From Cyclobacterium jeungdonense (GTDB taxonomy: Bacteria; Bacteroidota; Bacteroidia; Cytophagales; Cyclobacteriaceae): a stretch of 64,000 nt of DNA. The notes beneath the pieces were generated by a model, which saw only the letters and a list, made by a program, of their open reading frames with translations, was not told the DNA's origin and did no database searches. The stretch is from assembly GCF_010994275.1 (NCBI RefSeq), contig NZ_WMCD01000007.1, positions 1-64,000 of the forward strand. The letters are read 5' to 3'. The position numbers and the translations under genes are program-made. This document shows, piece after piece, positions 37,759-45,995 of the stretch (within the stretch, counting starts at the first letter, position 1; the number at the start of each line of letters is the position of its first letter).

Positions 37759-38588
37759 ATAAAAAAGTCTTCTTCCTTTTATTCCCCTTCGTCATCTGGC
37801 CGGGAATTGTTTTTTTTGCTTCCGCCCAAACCTCCCTACGAGAGGTGTATAAAGTGGCTGGCAAAGATAGTCTAGCACTCGAAATTTATTTTCCGGACAC
37901 CAACGATAAGCCCAAACCCGCCATGATCTTCTTTTTCGGGGGAGGTTGGAATCAGGGCAGCATCGAACAATTCCGGCCCCATGCCGAACATTTCGTTCAG
38001 AAAGGGCTGATTACCGTGCTGGTGGACTACCGGGTTCGCAGCAGGCAACAAACCAGCCCCTTTGATGCCCTGGAAGATGCCAAATCAGCGATCCGATATC
38101 TTAAACTACATGCGGAACGACTGGCTATCGACACCAGCAAGATCATTGCATCCGGAGGATCTGCAGGAGGTCATTTGGCGGCAGCCACGGCGCTGATTTC
38201 CGGATTTAACGGAAAAGAAGATCCCGAAATCAGTACCCAACCCGCGGCATTGGTTCTTTTCAACCCGGTTATTGATAACGGACCTGGTGGATACGGGTAC
38301 GAAAGAATAGGAGCTCATTACAAAGATTTTTCACCACTTCATAACCTGTCTGAAGGCGCCCCTCCCACCCTCTTTTTTCTAGGCACCAACGATCAGTTGA
38401 TCCCTGTAGTCACTGCTCAATATTATGCCATGGTCATGAAAAAAGTGGGGAGCTATTGCGAATTGATCCTTTATGAGGGCGAAGGCCATGGTTTTTTTAA
38501 TGTTCGCAACAAAGAAATCTACCTGCAAACCCTTGAAGAAACCGAGGCATTTCTACGAAAAACAGGTCTTATGCCTCAGTCGAACTAA
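37755..38588 (+). CDS. Secreted alpha/beta-hydrolase (esterase/lipase, HSL-like)
   Basis: 277 residues with a signal peptide ending near FFASAQ. Oxyanion motif FFFGGGWNQGS, nucleophile elbow ASGGSAGGHLAA (GxSxG), Asp in FFLGTNDQLIP and His in GEGHGFFN give a complete catalytic triad in acetyl-esterase/HSL-like order. Periplasmic esterase, substrate unknown; could deacetylate carbohydrates or act on lipid products of the upstream patatin, with which it overlaps by 4 nt. Confidence 0.88.
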   Translation: MNKKVFFLLFPFVIWPGIVFFASAQTSLREVYKVAGKDSLALEIYFPDTNDKPKPAMIFFFGGGWNQGSIEQFRPHAEHFVQKGLITVLVDYRVRSRQQTSPFDALEDAKSAIRYLKLHAERLAIDTSKIIASGGSAGGHLAAATALISGFNGKEDPEISTQPAALVLFNPVIDNGPGGYGYERIGAHYKDFSPLHNLSEGAPPTLFFLGTNDQLIPVVTAQYYAMVMKKVGSYCELILYEGEGHGFFNVRNKEIYLQTLEETEAFLRKTGLMPQSN

Positions 38589-38656
38589 ACCTGTTTGAAT
38601 TTAATAAACGGCAACCTAACTTGTGATTATTTAAAGAAGAAAATAAAAACACTCAG

Positions 38657-38687
38657 TAAAAAAGCCACTACAAATCTGTAGCGGCTT
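38657..38687 (-). terminator. Terminator of the former susC-susD operon
   Basis: On the minus strand AAGCCGCTACA and TGTAGTGGCTT (38687-38677 with 38672-38662, one mismatch) enclose a 4-nt loop and are followed by T-runs. It lies just after the SusD pseudogene stop. Confidence 0.75.
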
Positions 38688-38714
38688 CCGAATTTATTTA
38701 GCTGTTAGCTCCTA

Positions 38715-39710
38715 TCAATAACCGGAATTCTGATCGGAGGTAGATAAGGCGGAGTCATTGTCAATTTCTACCAATGGAATAGGCAATACGTTGTTTCTCG
38801 ACTGATATACAGGGATGGGTTCGGATGCCAATACTCCCTGCCTTCTCCACCTTCTTATCTCCCGGTTTCTAACCTGCTATCCAGCCAGCTCTACCCTTCT
38901 TTCGTGGATGATGGCCAATCGCATTTCTTCCTGGGATCCGGTTGGAAACTGAGCGGTTGGGTAGGGAGGCATGTCCACGTCTGCTCTGGCTCTCACCTGA
39001 TTGATGTAAGGCAGGGATGCCGCAGGTCCGGAGGTTTCGTTTTCCACTTCAGCTATCATCAAAAAAACATCCGCATAGCGTATAACCCGAAAATTAATCC
39101 CCGAGTTGGTATCTTCATTTTCCCTTTTGTAGATGGCCGGATATTTTCTCCAACTAGGCCTGTCCACTGACCCCTGACAATGGGGCTTGTTCCGGGGGCG
39201 GCAGCATTGGTTACTTACACCCGCGGCTCGGCCTTGCATGGCAGAAGCCAAGTTGGGGACCGGAAGTGCCCGGATCTATTCACTACTCACAGAAGAAATC
39301 GCGCCGGTAACTTTCGCCCTCTCCTGCGTATCATAACCCACCACTACAACCTCAGAAAGTGCAGACATTTCCGGTTCCATAGCAGTATCAATGGTGCTAT
39401 TGTTACCAACACGAACCTCCTTTACTTCAAACCCAATGAAAGAATATGACAATATGGCATCGGCCGATGGCACCTGAATGCGGTAGTTTCCATCGATATC
39501 GGTGGCGGATCCAAACGAGCTTCCTTTAATAAGGATGTTTACTCCGGGAAGCGTTTCTCCTGTATCGGCTGAAGTAACGGTACTCGTGACGGTCCGTTGC
39601 TGAGCAAAAAGAGAATTTCTGAAAAAGTAAAACATCGCAATGGCCCATACTTTGGCTGAAAGGGACCAAAAAGGTATCCGGTTCAACCAAAATTTGATTA
39701 GGTTTTTCAT
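38715..39710 (-). pseudogene. Collapsed susC-susD pair fused by a large internal deletion
   Basis: The 5' part (39710 down to about 39175) encodes a SusC start: signal peptide, carboxypeptidase-like domain and VVVGYDTQERAKVTGAISSVSSE, then an in-frame TAG at 39276. Reading on gives IRALPVPNLASAMQGRAAGVS, the usual SusC plug region, then a frameshift (TNAAAPGTSPIVRG in another frame). Near 39170 it switches to SusD C-terminal sequence: RPSWRKYPAIYKRENEDTN, GINFRVIRYADVFLMIAE and IHERRVELAG, another TAG (about 38877), and the true SusD ending VLPIPLVEIDNDSALSTSDQ before TGA at 38715. Most of the SusC barrel and the SusD N-terminal two thirds are missing. Non-functional. Confidence 0.88.
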
Positions 39711-40280
39711 AGGTTACTACTTTAGGCTTTATGGTAATTGTTAATAAACTTTCGTAAAATGCCAAATTATTATCACTTTTCTATGACAAACTACAATAAA
39801 GGACACCATTTTTGAATACTTTCATTCCTTTTCAAATTATTTTTAGTCATTTTATAATAAAAAATCAAAGGCTTTGCAAAATAAATTCCGTTAGGAACCG
39901 AGTAAAATTAACGACAAACACAAGCTACTAAAATAATCCTATCGTTCTATTGGTTTCAGTCACTAATTCGTTAACCTTAAGACCCTTTCCTCATTTGAAT
40001 ACCCAGCAAGGCATCTAAAGAGATGAAAAAAACCATTTTAAATGTTATTAATACACTTAAAAACGGGTCGGTAACCTTTAACTTATGAAATTTTATTCTT
40101 CGAATGCTTAAATATCAATACAAAATATCATTTTATATTTTTTATTGCAAATAAGTGCACCAGTACATTGTCCTTCCGCTTGATTTTGTTAAGTTTAAAA
40201 ATTAAGTATATAAATACTTACACAGTGAGGCATGTTGCCTAAAAAATATAGCTGTAGTCAGTTACTATAAACCCATACCA
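39711..40280. other. Intergenic, AT-rich, no gene recognised
   Basis: About 570 nt between the SusC start and the VIT1 gene stop. No convincing ORF (longest tidy one is about 21 codons near 40023) and no repeat. Only a plus-strand terminator at its right end stands out. The half next to 39710 must hold the promoter of the former susC. Confidence 0.5.
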
Positions 40281-40312
40281 GGAGCCCTTGCAAACCAACG
40301 GCTCCTTTTTTT
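40281..40312 (+). terminator. Orphan plus-strand terminator
   Basis: GGAGCC (40281-40286) pairs with GGCTCC (40300-40305) with a 13-nt loop, followed by a run of T to 40312. Polarity is plus, but no plus-strand gene lies upstream; it overlaps the minus-strand VIT1-family stop codon. Confidence 0.6.
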
Positions 40313-41036
40313 ATTTAAGCAGGAATGCTTCCAATAAATCCCCAACATAATACGCTACAAGGGCCGCGACAAAACCTAGAGCAAGTGTTTCGGTGACACT
40401 TCGTAGGAGTCCCGTTTGGTTTACCCAGCTTTTTAGGGTACCAACAAATAAAAAGGCCATTCCAGTCAGCAAGCAAGTCCAGAAAAAAACGTCAAAGGCG
40501 GTGGTGAAAAAATAATCCCATACGTATACCATCAAGGGAATAAAACCTATCAAAATAAACGAAATCAATGTAGCCAAACCGATTTTGAAAGGACTTTTGG
40601 TTTCTTCCATCATGTTGAGTTCATCTTTCATCATTTCATTGACCCACCGATCCCTGTCAGAGACGATGACATCCACCACCTGCTGGAGCAATTCACCCTC
40701 AAAACCTTTTTCCTGGTAGATTTCTTCGATTTCCTCCCGCTCCTTTTTGGGCAAATTATCCACCTCCCAATATTCTATGTTTTTATGTTTTTCATAATTT
40801 TCCTTTTCAGATTTGGAAGATAGATAAGCTCCTATCGACATGGAAAGCCCATCTGCAAACAAGTTGGCAAATCCAAGAATAATAATAACCATAGGATCAA
40901 GATTGGCACCAACGGCCCCTGCTACCACTGCAAAAGTGGTGACTGCCCCATCTATCCCCCCATAAACAAATTCCCGCAAATATTCCTGAAGATTTTTAAA
41001 AAAAGGAATTTCCTGGTGTAATTCTGATTCTTTCAT
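40311..41036 (-). CDS. VIT1/CCC1 family metal transporter-like protein
   Basis: 241 residues. N-terminal [24 protein letters not shown] and [22 protein letters not shown] are the CCC1/VIT1 membrane signatures; a soluble charged insert (about residues 75-140, [24 protein letters not shown]) precedes three more helices. Family members move Fe2+ or Mn2+ out of the cytoplasm; the short Glu-rich insert resembles the metal-binding domain. Single gene. Confidence 0.9.
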   Translation of the reverse strand: MKESELHQEIPFFKNLQEYLREFVYGGIDGAVTTFAVVAGAVGANLDPMVIIILGFANLFADGLSMSIGAYLSSKSEKENYEKHKNIEYWEVDNLPKKEREEIEEIYQEKGFEGELLQQVVDVIVSDRDRWVNEMMKDELNMMEETKSPFKIGLATLISFILIGFIPLMVYVWDYFFTTAFDVFFWTCLLTGMAFLFVGTLKSWVNQTGLLRSVTETLALGFVAALVAYYVGDLLEAFLLK

Positions 41037-41295
41037 GTTTATTCGGATTGTTTATCAAAACAGCAAATACCAACTAGAAAGGTAACTATAAACTTTAATT
41101 AATGAAGGTTTCCAAAACCAAAAAATGGGTATCGTCGGCCCGTAATTTTAATTAAAATGGGCTGCTTGCTAAATTCCTTAAACCCGTTTTTCCTACCATT
41201 TCAAATTTTTGAATTAAATTTTGATCCATCAATTAAATGAATCTCATTGAGAATGAAACTAATAAATCGAACCTTGATTTTTTTTTCATCATGCC

Positions 41296-41327
41296 CTTGT
41301 GTGAAAAAAAACATTCTCCTACCTTTG
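41296..41327 (+). promoter_or_regulatory. Promoter of the tRNA-Asp transcription unit
   Basis: CTTG ending at 41299, 20-nt spacer, then TACCTTTG at 41320-41327, a perfect TAnnTTTG. A transcript from about 41334 would run through the degenerate tRNA copy and tRNA-Asp to the terminator at 41621-41646. Confidence 0.6.
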
Positions 41328-41414
41328 CATCACTTCAAAAGAGAGGGAATATTCAGGACAAGGAAAAAGATTCTTTTAATTGTTAACTGAAAAAGATTTA
41401 GAAGTGGTATTTCA

Positions 41415-41432
41415 TCCCGATTGTCATCGGGA
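41415..41432. repeat. Palindromic hairpin TCCCGAT..ATCGGGA
   Basis: Seven-bp perfect stem with a TGTC loop, lying in the leader of the tRNA-Asp transcript. Stem sequence is related to the palindromic anticodon arms of the degenerate tRNA copies at 41491-41506 and near 41695-41711. Confidence 0.55.
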
Positions 41433-41464
41433 CCAAAGGCTGCTTCAGACAATTTAGTAAGGAA

Positions 41465-41530
41465 TTCTAATAGTTCAGCTGGTTAGAATGTCCCGACTCG
41501 TCGGGAAGGGCGCCGGTTCGAACTTTAGAA
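41465..41530 (+). pseudogene. Degenerate tRNA copy 1 (D arm of tRNA-Asp, palindromic anticodon arm)
   Basis: A 20-nt block (41471-41490) is identical to positions 41550-41569 of the true tRNA-Asp and covers position 8 through the D arm. The anticodon arm is replaced by TCCCGA/CTCG/TCGGGA with a 4-nt loop, so no anticodon exists. The T arm is cut after TTCGAAC, yet the ends TTCTAA and TTAGAA still pair. Not a working tRNA. Confidence 0.65.
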
Positions 41531-41542
41531 ATATAAAATATT

Positions 41543-41616
41543 GGAGTGGTAGTTCAGCTGGTTAGAATGCCTGCCTGTCACGCAGGAGGTCGCGGGTTCG
41601 AGTCCCGTCCATTCCG
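41543..41616 (+). tRNA. tRNA-Asp (GUC)
   Basis: Standard cloverleaf: acceptor GGAGTGG (41543-41549) with CCATTCC (41609-41615), D arm with TTCAGCTGGTTAGAAT, anticodon arm CCTGC/CTGTCAC/GCAGG with anticodon GTC, T arm GCGGG/TTCGAGT/CCCGT, discriminator G at 41616. CCA is not encoded. This is the normal Asp tRNA, useful for comparison with the unusual GUC RNA at 8390. Confidence 0.96.
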
Positions 41617-41620
41617 CTTA

Positions 41621-41646
41621 AAAGCCCCGGTTTTCCGGGGCTTTTT
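41621..41646 (+). terminator. Terminator after tRNA-Asp
   Basis: Perfect 10-bp stem AAAGCCCCGG (41621-41630) with CCGGGGCTTT (41635-41644), TTTT loop, T-tract to about 41647. Confidence 0.9.
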
Positions 41647-41680
41647 TGATTTCACCCATTTCCTAACCCAATCCCAGCCC

Positions 41681-41730
41681 CAGCTGGTTAGCATGTTCCG
41701 ACCCGTCAGGAAGGTCGCCGGTTCGAGGGA
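41681..41730 (+). pseudogene. Degenerate tRNA copy 2 downstream of tRNA-Asp
   Basis: CAGCTGGTTAGCATG is D-arm-like, followed by TTCCGACCCGTCAGGAA, a decayed version of the palindromic arm in copy 1, then AGGTCGCCGGTTCGAGG like a T arm 5' half. No acceptor stem. Shares the palindromic replacement with copy 1, so the two are related to each other beyond being tRNA-derived. Confidence 0.55.
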
Positions 41731-42259
41731 TCAAGGATCAAGCGGAAAAGTAGGGAGATTAATTGAATATCATCCCGAAGGAATAGTAAGCCAAAAAGCT
41801 GTAATCAAAAGGGCTTTATTAAGCTTCTACTGATCTGGATTTCCCGATCCGTGAAAAAGCGTATTACATGAAAATCAAGCGCCCTAGGTGGGCCTTACCC
41901 GGAAGATTTTGATTTCCAATTTCATTCGCTTTTACTACCTATTTCGATTGGAAGAAAATAGCTTTGACATTTCTTAGGCAATCAATCCTTTTGGGCGAGA
42001 GATTTTTACCAGATCTAATTTCTTTCACTACTCGATTTATATTCTTGTTAATGTTACTAGAAGAAGCGGATAAGATCTCACCCAAGGCTCGGTAAACCCT
42101 TACCTATGACAAGCTGCAATCTGGCTCTTTTCATCGTTCCTTACCACTTAGTTAACGATAAGGTAATCCTCGTTTAATAGCTTAGCTTCTTTAATACGTT
42201 GAAATCCAAAAGTGATTTTCGTACCTTACATAAAATCATTTCAAAGCACATCCCGAAAA
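41731..42259. other. Intergenic, no gene recognised
   Basis: About 530 nt between the second tRNA fragment and the phosphatase gene. Contains short non-coding runs such as GGGATCAAGGATCAAG near 41728 and stops in all frames. Nothing convincing was seen. Confidence 0.4.
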
Positions 42260-43837
42260 ATGAAAAACCTTCTTTTTGCCCTGTTACTAATAACTGCCTG
42301 CCAATGGAGCATGGCGCAGGAATACCGTGTATACAAAGCCCCTACCTTTCGCGAAGAATGGAGCAAACCCTCCGATTACCCAGACCGGATTGTGTTGAAT
42401 TTTGGGGAGGATCCGGCCAGTCAGGCCAGCGTAACCTGGCGCACTGACACTACCGTCAGCAACACCTTTGCAGAGATCGCCATAGCGGATGGGGCTCCCA
42501 AGTTTTGGCGGAACGCGGAAACGCTCCCTGCCAAAACGGAATTATTGGATGCCTCTACGGTGGAAGTGGCTCGGGTAAAAGCCCATTACCATTCCGTGAA
42601 ATTTACCGACTTGCAACCCAATACAATCTATGGGTATCGGGTGGGCGATGGCGACACCTGGAGCGAATGGATTCAATTTAGTACTGCTTCCAGCGATAAA
42701 GACGAACCCTTTGCCTTTCTCTATGTGGGTGATACGCAAAATTACATTCTGGAACTTTGGGCCCGTCTGATTCGGGAAGGATATCGAAAGGCACCGGATG
42801 CCAAATTTATCATCCATGCGGGAGATTTGGTGAATACCGCCCACCGGGATCAGGAATGGCACGAATGGTTTACAGCAGGTGGCTTTATACACAGCATGGT
42901 TCCTTCCGTTTCTACGCCAGGAAACCACGAATACCGCAGCATTCCCGAATGGGACGGAGCGGATGCGGAACGCAGGCTTTCACTGCAATGGCGACCCCAA
43001 TTCACCTTGCCCGAAAACGGACCCGAAGGCCTGGACGAATTAACCGAAACGGTCTATTATATGGATTACCAGGATGCCCGGATTATTTCCCTTAACAGCA
43101 ATGTGATGCAAGCGGAGCAAATCCCCTGGCTGGAAAAGGTTCTGGCCAATAACCCGCAGAAATGGACCATCGTCACCTACCATCACCCCTTATTCTCTGC
43201 CTCCGAAGGAAGGGAAAACACCCTTCTTCGGGAAGCATGGAAGCCCCTGTTTGACAAATATCAGGTGGATTTGGCCCTGCAAGGGCATGACCATAGTTAT
43301 GCCCGGGGCCGGGTGTCTCCCGGAGACAATGTAATGGACGGGGTTAACGCAAGGGACAAAACCGGAACCGTATACGTGGTGTCTGTTAGCGGAGGAAAAA
43401 TGTACGAACTCCGGAAAAACGCATGGGAGGATTACGAAGCCGAAAGGGACCGGGCCGCCGAAAACACCCAATTGTTTCAAGTGATCAGAATCGAAGGCGA
43501 TAAATTAAGTTTTGAGTCCTACACTGCTGTGGGTGAATTGTATGATGCGTTTGACCTGGAAAAGCAAGCTGATGGCATCAATAAATTTATTGAGCGAAAA
43601 TCTGAAGCCATATCAGAAAGGCGATTTTCCAACACCATTCCCTACGAAGATCCCTTGCCGGAAAACCTGAAAACGATTCTTCAGACCAGGTATCCTGATT
43701 ATGTCATTTCCAGAGTAAGTGCCCGAAAAGAAGAGAGCATGTTGGTCTTTGCCGTTCGTCTGGAAAAAGAAGAAGGGGAAAGACTGGAATTGGAAATAGA
43801 CGAAAACGGAACCATCAAGGAAGAAGAAAACCAATAA
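42260..43837 (+). CDS. Secreted purple-acid-phosphatase-like metallophosphoesterase
   Basis: 525 residues from ATG 42260, which gives a clean signal peptide ending near WSMAQ. A fibronectin-like N-terminal domain (about 35-145, QASVTWRTDT) is followed by the metallophosphoesterase core: FLYVGDTQNY, FIIHAGDLVN, STPGNHEY, VTYHHPLFS and QGHDHSYARG supply the dinuclear metal ligands in the right order. A C-terminal PepSY-like segment follows (about 460-525). Likely an envelope phosphatase releasing phosphate. Convergent with the PQQ dehydrogenase gene, 7 nt apart. Confidence 0.9.
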   Translation: MKNLLFALLLITACQWSMAQEYRVYKAPTFREEWSKPSDYPDRIVLNFGEDPASQASVTWRTDTTVSNTFAEIAIADGAPKFWRNAETLPAKTELLDASTVEVARVKAHYHSVKFTDLQPNTIYGYRVGDGDTWSEWIQFSTASSDKDEPFAFLYVGDTQNYILELWARLIREGYRKAPDAKFIIHAGDLVNTAHRDQEWHEWFTAGGFIHSMVPSVSTPGNHEYRSIPEWDGADAERRLSLQWRPQFTLPENGPEGLDELTETVYYMDYQDARIISLNSNVMQAEQIPWLEKVLANNPQKWTIVTYHHPLFSASEGRENTLLREAWKPLFDKYQVDLALQGHDHSYARGRVSPGDNVMDGVNARDKTGTVYVVSVSGGKMYELRKNAWEDYEAERDRAAENTQLFQVIRIEGDKLSFESYTAVGELYDAFDLEKQADGINKFIERKSEAISERRFSNTIPYEDPLPENLKTILQTRYPDYVISRVSARKEESMLVFAVRLEKEEGERLELEIDENGTIKEEENQ

Positions 43838-43844
43838 CTCACAA

Positions 43845-45983
43845 TTAATCAGCAGGTAAAGCAAAAGCGACGTAAGCATCGCCCGCAGGAGTGCCCAATC
43901 GGTTGGCACCACCTGCTGCAATCACTACGTATTGTTTGCCATCGGCTTCATAAATTGCCGGTACGGCGTAACCGCCTGCCGGCAATTTATATTCCCACAA
44001 TACCTCTCCGGAATCGGCGTCAAAAGCCCTGAACATCTCATCAGCTGATCCGCCGATAAATACTAACCCTCCGGCAGTAGCCACACACCCACCAAAGTTC
44101 TGGGTACCTGTCGGTGCCACCCCGCGTTCCTTCAGTTCTGGATATTCGCCTAAGGGCACTTTCCATTTAATGGTTTGGGTGGTAAGGTCTATAGCGTTGA
44201 GCGTCCCCCATGGTGGGCGGCTGGCCGGAAAACCTTCCTCGTCGGTAAAGATTCGAAACCCCTGCAATACATACCGATCCATAGTTTCCTTTTCTTCCTT
44301 ATTCGATTCGTTAGCAGTGTTAACTGGAGCTTCGTCCAATAAATAACTAATTAGTGCCTCTAATTCCTCTTCCCCGAAACCGCGAAAAGCAGGCATTACC
44401 CCATTTCCAGCGGTAATGATCTTTCTTGCCGATTCCCGATCGTGTCGTTCCTTCAGGTCGGTCAGAGACGGGTAAGCCTCTCCCAAACCCTGCCGATTTG
44501 CCCCATGGCAATTGGAACAATTGGACAGGTAAATGTACCTACCGGAACCGGGTCCACTGACTACATCTCCCGCTTCCGGGTCCCCGGAAAGGTTACGCAA
44601 TTGGAGAATCATGGGAATTTCATTGGCATTCACATACACCATATGGTTTTCCGGGTCGTACGATAAGCCACCCCACAACATTCCTCCACGTGTGGCCGGA
44701 AAGGTAAGCGAACCTTCCAGGCTGGGTGGTGTGTACATGCCCTCATTTCGGTATTTGCCGAATTCTTCTTTGGCAAAGGCAGCAGCCTCTTCGGAGATCG
44801 TTGTTAAATAGGTACTATCCAGCCCCTGCGGCACTACCTGGATTCCATGGCCCCTTTTTTGGGTTGGATGGGCTACTTCACCGGGCACATAGGAAGGAGG
44901 CACCAGTTGCTCCTCCACATCCAGTAACGGTTTTCCGGTCTCCCGGTCCAGGAGTATCAACTCCCCCATTTTAGTAGGTTGAATCAGCGCCTTAACCATT
45001 TTTCCATCCATGGGAAAATCCGCCAGTGTAGGCGCACAGGGTAAATCGTAATCCCAAATATCGTGACTCACTGCCTGGTAATGCCATTGGTAGGCCCCGG
45101 TGCTGGCATCCAGGGCAAGGATGGAATTCCCGTAAAGATTCTCCCCTATGCGGTTGCCCCCATAAAAATCATAAGTGGGCGATCCAGTAGCCACGTACAC
45201 CCATCCACTTTCTTCGTCCAAGCTTAGACCTCCCCAATTGTTGGTGCCCCCGTAGTTTTCGCCTTCCACCCAACGCCAGGTATCGTATCCGTACTCCCCT
45301 TCCTGCGGAATGGTATGAAAAATCCAGCGAAAATCCCCGGTCTTGGCGGAATAGGCGCGGATGTGTCCGGGAGAAGCATCATAGCCCTCCCCTGTTGCCG
45401 ATCCTATTATTAACAGATCCTTGTAGATAATGCCCGGGGTATTCAAAGCTACCGAAAGGGTTTCCGGATCCCGGCCCAGGTCTTTGCGAAGATCCAACAT
45501 GCCCTTTTCGCCAAATTCTTCTACCAGGGCTCCCGATGCCGCATCCAGGGCAAACAAAAGGTGACCGGCCGCCATAAAAATCCGGGTTTTACCTGCTTCC
45601 GTATAAGAAGTAACGCCCCTGTTCACGCCACCCGATTGCCCATACTCCTCCGGGTCGAAACGCCATAGCTCCTCCCCGGTACGTGCATCCAGCGCGATAA
45701 GGTCTAACTGAGGCGAGGTCAGATACATGGTATTTTCCAGGATAATCGGATTGCATTCCATGGGCGTACGCTCGCGTTTGTCACCCGTATGAAAGGTCCA
45801 GGCAGGTTCAAGCCGGTGCACATTTTCTTTGGTGATTTGTTCCAAACTGGAAAACTGGGCGGCCGTGGAACTCCCCCGGTACTGTTCCCAAGTGCTGTAG
45901 GTATCCGAAGCGTTTTCGGAAGTGCATCCAGGTCCCCAAACACATAGTAATATCAAAATTGAAAGGCAATCGGTGGTTTTCAT
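43845..45983 (-). CDS. PQQ-dependent dehydrogenase lipoprotein with inserted cytochrome c domain
   Basis: 712 residues with a lipoprotein signal (CVWGPGCTSE, Cys20). Quinoprotein beta-propeller repeats run from about residue 30, for example LIALDARTGEELWRFDPE and WVYVATGSPTYDF. A cytochrome c segment with haem motif CSNCH near residue 490 is inserted before the last propeller blades (GGLVFIGGSADEMFRAFDAD). Layout matches family I-type PQQ glucose/alcohol dehydrogenases passing electrons via haem. Acts outside the cytoplasm. Last gene of an operon with two sulfatases (12-nt spacing). Confidence 0.9.
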   Translation of the reverse strand: MKTTDCLSILILLCVWGPGCTSENASDTYSTWEQYRGSSTAAQFSSLEQITKENVHRLEPAWTFHTGDKRERTPMECNPIILENTMYLTSPQLDLIALDARTGEELWRFDPEEYGQSGGVNRGVTSYTEAGKTRIFMAAGHLLFALDAASGALVEEFGEKGMLDLRKDLGRDPETLSVALNTPGIIYKDLLIIGSATGEGYDASPGHIRAYSAKTGDFRWIFHTIPQEGEYGYDTWRWVEGENYGGTNNWGGLSLDEESGWVYVATGSPTYDFYGGNRIGENLYGNSILALDASTGAYQWHYQAVSHDIWDYDLPCAPTLADFPMDGKMVKALIQPTKMGELILLDRETGKPLLDVEEQLVPPSYVPGEVAHPTQKRGHGIQVVPQGLDSTYLTTISEEAAAFAKEEFGKYRNEGMYTPPSLEGSLTFPATRGGMLWGGLSYDPENHMVYVNANEIPMILQLRNLSGDPEAGDVVSGPGSGRYIYLSNCSNCHGANRQGLGEAYPSLTDLKERHDRESARKIITAGNGVMPAFRGFGEEELEALISYLLDEAPVNTANESNKEEKETMDRYVLQGFRIFTDEEGFPASRPPWGTLNAIDLTTQTIKWKVPLGEYPELKERGVAPTGTQNFGGCVATAGGLVFIGGSADEMFRAFDADSGEVLWEYKLPAGGYAVPAIYEADGKQYVVIAAGGANRLGTPAGDAYVAFALPAD

Positions 45984-45995
45984 AGTTCCTGAAAC

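Noticed and set aside
38877..39251. 124-residue ORF in the SusD-like fragment as a separate gene
   Set aside because: It begins inside the susC part of the fused pseudogene and ends at an internal stop within SusD sequence, so it is part of the decayed pair.
41465..41530. Functional second tRNA
   Set aside because: The anticodon arm is a palindrome with a 4-nt loop and the T arm is cut, so it cannot fold as a tRNA.
41546..41833. Plus-strand 95-residue ORF beginning MVVQLVRMPACHAGGRG
   Set aside because: It is a translation of the tRNA-Asp gene, a common artefact; the rest has no protein-like character.
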